This document shows positions 9,001 to 10,962 of a stretch of DNA of 10,962 nt, one piece after another. Source of the DNA: Candidatus Delongbacteria bacterium (GTDB lineage: Bacteria > Delongbacteria > UBA4055). The stretch lies in NCBI GenBank assembly GCA_027858795.1, contig JAQICF010000018.1, positions 1 to 10,962 of the forward strand, in the 5' to 3' direction. Numbering within the stretch: position 1 is the stretch's first letter; each line of letters opens with the position of its first letter. The position numbers and the translations under genes are program-made. The notes under the pieces are model-generated. The model was not told where the DNA came from and ran no database searches. It was given only the letters and a program-made list of their open reading frames with translations.

Positions 9001-9289
9001 ATATTGCTTGATCTCTATCCGCATCTGTAAGTTTATGATCTTCTTTTTTGACTTCAATTACAAATAAATTTTTACCAGATGTTTTAGATCTAACCAATAT
9101 GTCTAGGCGAGACTGAATATTATCAGCAAATTTATCTTTCTTAACATCATACGTACCTCTTCCAGCTTTGAAACTAAATGGTTTTTCAAATTCTATATCA
9201 TCTACATCAATATTACATTCTTTTTTGAGATATTTAAGAACTTTTTTTATTTTAACATCTTCTTCATTCATTACTTGTTTCTTTGCCAC
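5984..9289 (-). CDS. STAND/NACHT-type NTPase with N-terminal HsdR_N-like nuclease domain
   Basis: A 1101-residue, probably cytoplasmic, anti-phage-type protein. Residues 1-130 look like the HsdR_N / type IV restriction PD-(D/E)XK domain: RLDILV (D63), LFVIEVKKE (E79, K81) and DQAISYAL (Q94, Y98). A P-loop follows, AHSGMGKS (219-226), with Ala in place of the usual first Gly. Walker B is FYIFIDGLDEG (291-301), the NACHT/STAND form. The strand after it reads KLISSCKSYYW (322-332), with Lys where STAND proteins often have Arg. NPFTLKI (401-407) corresponds to the STAND GxP-like motif, and FYYSKLRDYIIAFQVL (499-514) to the end of the STAND winged-helix region. Residues 515-1010 are long and helical with no repeats I can recognise; about 1018-1070 looks like a winged helix (KLSESTGIKEVVIKTL). 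I choose the GTG at 9289 because GAGG at 9298-9301, inside a heptamer repeat, is 8 bases upstream; an ATG six codons later has a weaker site. Domain order parallels Avs/bNACHT proteins: nuclease effector, NTPase, sensor. The role is inferred. Confidence 0.85.
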   Translation of the reverse strand: MAKKQVMNEEDVKIKKVLKYLKKECNIDVDDIEFEKPFSFKAGRGTYDVKKDKFADNIQSRLDILVRSKTSGKNLFVIEVKKEDHKLTDADRDQAISYALLTQPVTPLALTCNGKEIRLYETITRREIKSGEKIEGLNYKVTLSMDKFSEALKFFIGLNNDNLKEFFNEEYIANTSQLIAQNIDDEKTYLPSLYVPDPRLENVFSDFIESEKKAFAISAHSGMGKSCWMCYKAKSMIQSNNFVVFLRFADIKTGIFETIINNFNWNRNFKTITTPQEGISRIDRIIGDKPFYIFIDGLDEGSQADKGMIFDEYFKYSKPNYKLISSCKSYYWTEYKRYHGEISRLYENLYVVSTREEREIKEYEIVELFEHQLHFILEKYKAEYSYTKFITKELKNEFKRNPFTLKIAFQQISEVNDCINLTTTNFILNYIEFLKGKYNIESSEIIFLINFAELIYKENEDRINTKLIFDRIGDIPEVLLRSNILQKNETGTLSSVVEFYYSKLRDYIIAFQVLDLDSKDKSYFDKFKKELTNVRYELLSTYFSIADSNQKKKICDNAYKKAEQFLNKRKELIDQYSSFKQSITPYTLEGIGILCYVDLDSERCISYSFRKMTGDDIDVILEPAELAYTLHFRTQHNATSMHYCYDLDDAFHKRDLKKEIDKIIESNISKNYSRSFSISRNKYMLIERILSFVYLNYERLFDIQLNTSTSPIKSIQYELVRLRELILNKIKDKEANLVIDYIDQLKKLGVARIDDTFLPLLKNFDYFFKYSFSDYSKIDLQQMIEKMYLNFMNEYKIFVEVNFPSICHHFPAYNQCNNKTIIVIDFERQYYYLACLENPTSEVEVEVQDKVIGDEFFNKYLDSVKMLTMGSRHLNGLFSLNNHEIGINIPDCYDILNRTILEHLKSDLKSYNKLTESDILNSFRFDEDKLDEQEMNEINKLVDFAIYNDIMSIENKEFLSGIDKDIVFQLKKMNYFENIRIKSEKISFIKLNPNFMYEYLKTYHEEFQAETDRIILELINSAEIHFMSNKLSESTGIKEVVIKTLIYQLSKIRILRYAESSYTGTYNIVIDDKKLFEKTILKMGSKSKDDIKNGFVESNNI

Positions 9290-9292
9290 AAC

Positions 9293-9320
9293 TTATACCT
9301 CATATCTTATACCTCATACC
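9293..9320. repeat. heptamer tandem array carrying the STAND gene's ribosome-binding site
   Basis: Four 7-bp units on the plus strand: TTATACC, TCATATC, TTATACC, TCATACC. Read on the minus strand the array contains GAGG twice (9298-9301 and 9312-9315). The nearer one lies 8 bases before the GTG start of the STAND gene and is its only obvious Shine-Dalgarno sequence. A sister array lies at 416-443. Confidence 0.7.
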
Positions 9321-9323
9321 TGT

Positions 9324-9346
9324 GTAAAAAAGCATCGCTTTTTTAC
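9324..9346 (-). terminator. perfect hairpin, terminator-like
   Basis: GTAAAAAAGC (9324-9333) pairs perfectly with GCTTTTTTAC (9337-9346) across a three-base loop. The stem includes the stop codon of the restriction-modification remnant and lies 35 bp before the STAND start. The stem is mostly A:T with two consecutive G:C pairs next to the loop, so it is a weak or partial terminator at best. The T-run is within the stem. It may reduce read-through into the STAND gene or protect transcript ends. Confidence 0.45.
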
Positions 9347-9714
9347 CCTCTCCCCTCTACCACATTAACTTCCACCTCACTCAATCCATACAGCTCATAA
9401 ACCATTTCATCAATCTCTTTATCAGTCTTAGCAATATCTTCCTGAAGACTATTGATCAGATTTTTATAACCGCCGAAATAATCCTCCCACTCATCCTGCT
9501 GTGATAATGAAAGAATCAACTTTTGCTTCTTAAGTTCAGCTACGAAAGTCTTAAAATCGAAATTATAAAACGAACCTAATTTTTTACTAATCTTCTCGAT
9601 CTCAAAATTAGATTGAATACGATTAATAAATTTATTTTTCTTTTCTTGAAGCTGTCTATTCAAATCCAGCATTAAATCAGCTTTTTTTATAACTGATTTC
9701 TGAAATAATGCCAT
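9343..9714 (-). pseudogene. C-terminal remnant of an Eco57I/TaqI-like restriction-modification enzyme
   Basis: A 123-residue frame that matches only the extreme C-terminus of type II restriction-methylation fusion enzymes: ADLMLDLNRQLQEKK (12-26), a leucine/lysine-rich middle with FDFKTFVAELKK (53-64), DEWEDYFGGYK (74-84), and the ending KTDKEIDEMVYELYGLSE. The methyltransferase, nuclease and most of the target-recognition region are missing, since usual family members have several hundred more residues upstream. Upstream DNA is repeat sequence and then an unrelated gene. Oddly, the ATG at 9714 has a good AAGGA about 8 bases upstream, so the piece may still be translated. It could be a domesticated small protein, but a 5' deletion remnant is simpler. 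It is co-directional with the STAND gene, 53 bp ahead of it. Assignment is from recognised motif style, not a search. Confidence 0.68.
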
Positions 9715-9742
9715 TTTGTTTTCCTTTTGATTTACACCTTCA

Positions 9743-9834
9743 TTTCGATACGATTACTTGTAATCACTCAATGAGCGGTGTAGTGATTTACCGGTCTTCG
9801 AGTGGAAGCTTTGCTTTTGTATCGAGAAGCCGGT
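9743..9834. repeat. two-unit inverted palindromic repeat (REP/BIME-like)
   Basis: Unit 1 is TTTCGATAC (9743-9751), then the palindrome GATTAC-TT-GTAATC (9752-9765), then ACTCAATGA (9766-9774). Unit 2 is the same plan in opposite orientation: TTCGAGTGG (9797-9805), a diverged A/T core, then GTATCGAGAAG (9819-9829). Unit 2 is also bracketed by ACCGG (9790-9794) and CCGGT (9830-9834), giving an imperfect long hairpin. Paired inverted palindromic units are characteristic of bacterial interspersed mosaic elements; I recall closely similar text as dispersed repeats in FCB-group genomes. No RAYT transposase is in the window. Together with the sites below it fills the 9715-10030 intergenic region, where no gene is seen. 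Confidence 0.6.
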
Positions 9835-9861
9835 TCAATATTTACACATTTAATACTTATA

Positions 9862-9877
9862 AAGAATATATATTCTT
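9862..9877. promoter_or_regulatory. 16-bp perfect palindrome, candidate operator
   Basis: AAGAATATATATTCTT is fully self-complementary. It overlaps the -10 element of the best promoter candidate for the defence operon (9865-9893), so a dimeric repressor binding here would block that promoter. It is A/T-only apart from two G:C positions, so chance is less remote than for longer palindromes. Confidence 0.4.
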
Positions 9878-9893
9878 AATAATGTTTTGGCAA
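9865..9893 (-). promoter_or_regulatory. candidate sigma70-type promoter for the defence operon
   Basis: On the minus strand TTGCCA (9888-9893) is followed after exactly 17 bases by TATATT (9865-9870), a good -35/-10 pair. It would give a leader of roughly 140 bases, through the inverted repeat at 9743-9834, before the first reading frame at 9714. It is the best match I found upstream of the operon. AT-rich DNA yields such matches readily, and the organism's promoter consensus is unknown. Confidence 0.35.
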
Positions 9894-9919
9894 ATGATTT
9901 TATTTAACATTTCAGAAAG

Positions 9920-9943
9920 ATTCTGAATCAAGTACAGAATGAC
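9920..9943. repeat. short dispersed-type hairpin repeat
   Basis: ATTCTG (9920-9925) and CAGAAT (9935-9940) form a 6-bp stem around AATCAAGTA, followed by GAC. The sequence belongs to the TTCTGAATCAAG...CAGAATGAC type that I recall as a widespread intergenic repeat in FCB-group genomes. Only one copy is present here. Confidence 0.4.
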
Positions 9944-9953
9944 GGATTCCCAC

Positions 9954-9981
9954 TTGACAAATACAAAATTTTGACTTACAT
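9954..9981 (+). promoter_or_regulatory. candidate promoter for the TetR/RND genes
   Basis: TTGACA (9954-9959), a consensus -35, is followed after 16 bases by TTACAT (9976-9981), a weak -10. It lies about 50 bp before the TetR start and directly ahead of the inverted repeat at 9990-10004, a usual arrangement for an autoregulated TetR gene. The weak -10 and unknown promoter consensus limit confidence. Confidence 0.3.
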
Positions 9982-9989
9982 TCGCTTCG

Positions 9990-10004
9990 TTGACCACGAG
10001 TCAA
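9990..10004. promoter_or_regulatory. candidate TetR operator, TTGAC-N5-GTCAA
   Basis: A 15-bp inverted repeat with perfect 5-bp arms lies 26 bp before the chosen TetR start and just downstream of the candidate promoter. TTGAC also occurs at 9954 and 9971, so the half-site is repeated with spacings of 17 and 19 bp. TetR regulators usually bind such dyads next to their own gene and repress it and the adjoining pump. Confidence 0.35.
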
Positions 10005-10030
10005 TAAACTAAATGAGAGTTGGAGGAGTC

Positions 10031-10666
10031 ATGTTCTGCTCAAAAATAAAGCTGAAAGAGATTGAGATGAAGAAAAAAGCAATTCTCGATGAAGCGAAGA
10101 AAATTATCAACAAAGTTGGTTTTAAAAATGCCAAAATGAAAGATATTGCAGAGAAAGTAGGTTTCTCAAAAGCATCTCTATATTCTTATTTTAAAGATAA
10201 GGATGAGATTGCCATGAATATTTTCAAGGAGCATCTGCTTAAAATGTTCAATAAGATAAAAGACCTACCGGAACAGAAAATGACTGCTTTGGAAAAATTC
10301 AATGAGATCAAAAAACTGCAAATTGGATTCATAAAAGATGGCAAAAATTTAATGACCATTAAACCGAATCTTAAAGAATTAACAAAGGTACATTTGGAAG
10401 TATTTGAGCTCAGGAATAAACTTTTTACTGTACTGAAGACAATTATTGAGCAAGGGAAAAAAGAAAAAGTATATAATACTAACATTGATGTTGACCAATC
10501 CATAATCATCTTAGATTCTTTGATAACTGGAATAATTTTCAACGCTTCAATGCGAAAAAATATAAAAAATGATCTGATAAAGACATATGATATTGAAGAA
10601 ATGATAGGAAAAGCTATTGACTTCTTTATCCTAGGAATTACGAACACAAAAACGGAGCTAAAGTAA
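10031..10666 (+). CDS. TetR/AcrR-family transcriptional regulator
   Basis: A 211-residue repressor-type protein. The N-terminal TetR helix-turn-helix is clear: AILDEAKKIINKVG (17-30), then KMKDIAEKVGFSKASLYSYF (35-54) and KDKDEI. The remaining about 150 residues are the variable ligand-binding and dimerisation domain, and no ligand can be read from them. I chose the ATG at 10031 because GGAGGAG (10022-10028) lies directly before it, although the spacing is short. Alternatives are the ATG at 10013, which has no ribosome-binding site, and the ATG at 10067 (199 residues, MKKKAILDEA), which is the usual TetR start point and has AAAGAG 6 bases upstream. Its stop codon touches the start codon of the RND pump gene, so the two are co-transcribed, and the regulator most likely controls the pump. 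It faces away from the defence operon and is not evidently part of it. Confidence 0.9.
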   Translation: MFCSKIKLKEIEMKKKAILDEAKKIINKVGFKNAKMKDIAEKVGFSKASLYSYFKDKDEIAMNIFKEHLLKMFNKIKDLPEQKMTALEKFNEIKKLQIGFIKDGKNLMTIKPNLKELTKVHLEVFELRNKLFTVLKTIIEQGKKEKVYNTNIDVDQSIIILDSLITGIIFNASMRKNIKNDLIKTYDIEEMIGKAIDFFILGITNTKTELK

Positions 10667-10962
10667 ATGATCTTAACCGAAACAGCGGTCAGAAGGCCGA
10701 TCTTAACTACAGTGGTAATCCTGGCAATTGCGATCATGGGATTTTTATCCTATTTCAATCTGCCCTTGAATACAATACCTGAAGTTGATATTCCCGTTAT
10801 ATCTATCCAGGTGGTCTATCCCGGAGCTTCACCTGAGGAGATTGAAACCAACATTACAAAAAAAATTGAAGATGAAGTTTCAACCATTAGTGGACTGAAC
10901 TATGTTCAATCATATATGATGGAAAATGTTAATATCACGATCTGTAACTTTCATACTTACAA
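10667..10962 (+). CDS. RND-family efflux pump, HAE1/AcrB type (5' part)
   Basis: The first 98 codons of an inner-membrane proton-driven efflux transporter; the rest lies beyond the window (full-length members have about 1000 residues). It opens with AVRRPILTTVVILAIAI (7-23), the cytoplasmic edge and first transmembrane helix. It continues into the periplasmic porter domain with the family signature LPLNTIPEVDIP (33-44), VVYPGASPEEIE (49-60) and ISGLNYVQS (74-82). The ATG follows the TetR stop with no gap (TAAATG), and GGAG at 10653-10656 serves as ribosome-binding site from within the TetR gene. A membrane-fusion partner and outer-membrane channel would be expected nearby but are not in the window. 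The substrate cannot be inferred. Confidence 0.92.
   Translation, partial: MILTETAVRRPILTTVVILAIAIMGFLSYFNLPLNTIPEVDIPVISIQVVYPGASPEEIETNITKKIEDEVSTISGLNYVQSYMMENVNITICNFHTY

Noticed and set aside
416..9320. Heptamer arrays as attachment sites of an integrated element
   Set aside because: They are short low-complexity tandem repeats, no integrase or tRNA is present, and one array lies inside the operon between the restriction remnant and the STAND gene.
9708..9926. 72-codon plus-strand open frame
   Set aside because: It reads through the inverted hairpin repeats and the palindrome, with no recognisable protein motif.
10186..10737. 183-codon open frame on the minus strand
   Set aside because: It is antisense to the clear TetR gene and the start of the RND gene and has no family resemblance; it is a shadow frame.

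Overview
The window is very AT-rich and most likely comes from a bacterium of the FCB assemblage, perhaps a Cloacimonadota-like, Ignavibacteria-like or Bacteroidota-like lineage. This rests on inference only: the style of the dispersed intergenic repeats (heptamer arrays, AAGGGG/CCCCTT palindromes, CCCCTCC hairpins, TTCTGAATCAAG-type sequences) and the sequence of the RND pump start. Clear Shine-Dalgarno sequences before several genes (KilA-N, GmrSD 5' part, restriction-modification remnant) argue against a typical Bacteroidota. No tRNA, rRNA, CRISPR array or complete insertion sequence was seen.

Layout. Positions 1-415 hold decayed material: a possible coding remnant (110-220) and the N-terminal stub of a DUF4268-type PD-(D/E)XK nuclease (229-414), cut off where a palindromic repeat begins. 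Positions 506-1345 (minus) encode a complete KilA-N DNA-binding protein. This 1.2-kb stretch is bounded on both sides by the same palindromic repeat in direct orientation. From about 9.7 kb down to 1.5 kb, all on the minus strand, runs a compact anti-phage-type gene block: an orphan C-terminal piece of an Eco57I/TaqI-like restriction-modification enzyme (9343-9714); a 1101-residue protein with an N-terminal HsdR_N-like nuclease domain fused to a STAND/NACHT-type NTPase (5984-9289); an overlapping 582-residue protein with its own PD-(D/E)XK-like motif and a very basic tail (4264-6012); and a GmrSD-type DUF262-DUF1524-DUF4268 type IV restriction protein (1518-4247) broken by a single in-frame TGA. 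From 10031 rightward on the plus strand lies ordinary chromosomal content: a TetR-family regulator directly abutting an RND efflux pump gene that leaves the window. Positions 9715-10030 are a repeat-rich divergent intergenic region.

How it fits together. The STAND-nuclease and the 582-residue protein overlap by 29 bp and are probably co-translated. With the GmrSD gene 16 bp further on, they form one transcriptional unit. I infer that the STAND protein senses phage infection and that one or both nuclease domains carry out the response, as in the Avs/bNACHT systems; the pairing with this particular second nuclease is not one I recognise as a named system. GmrSD would target modified phage DNA but appears inactivated in this genome. 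The truncated genes and repeats at both ends are typical of a defence island with turnover. The TetR/RND pair appears unrelated to defence.
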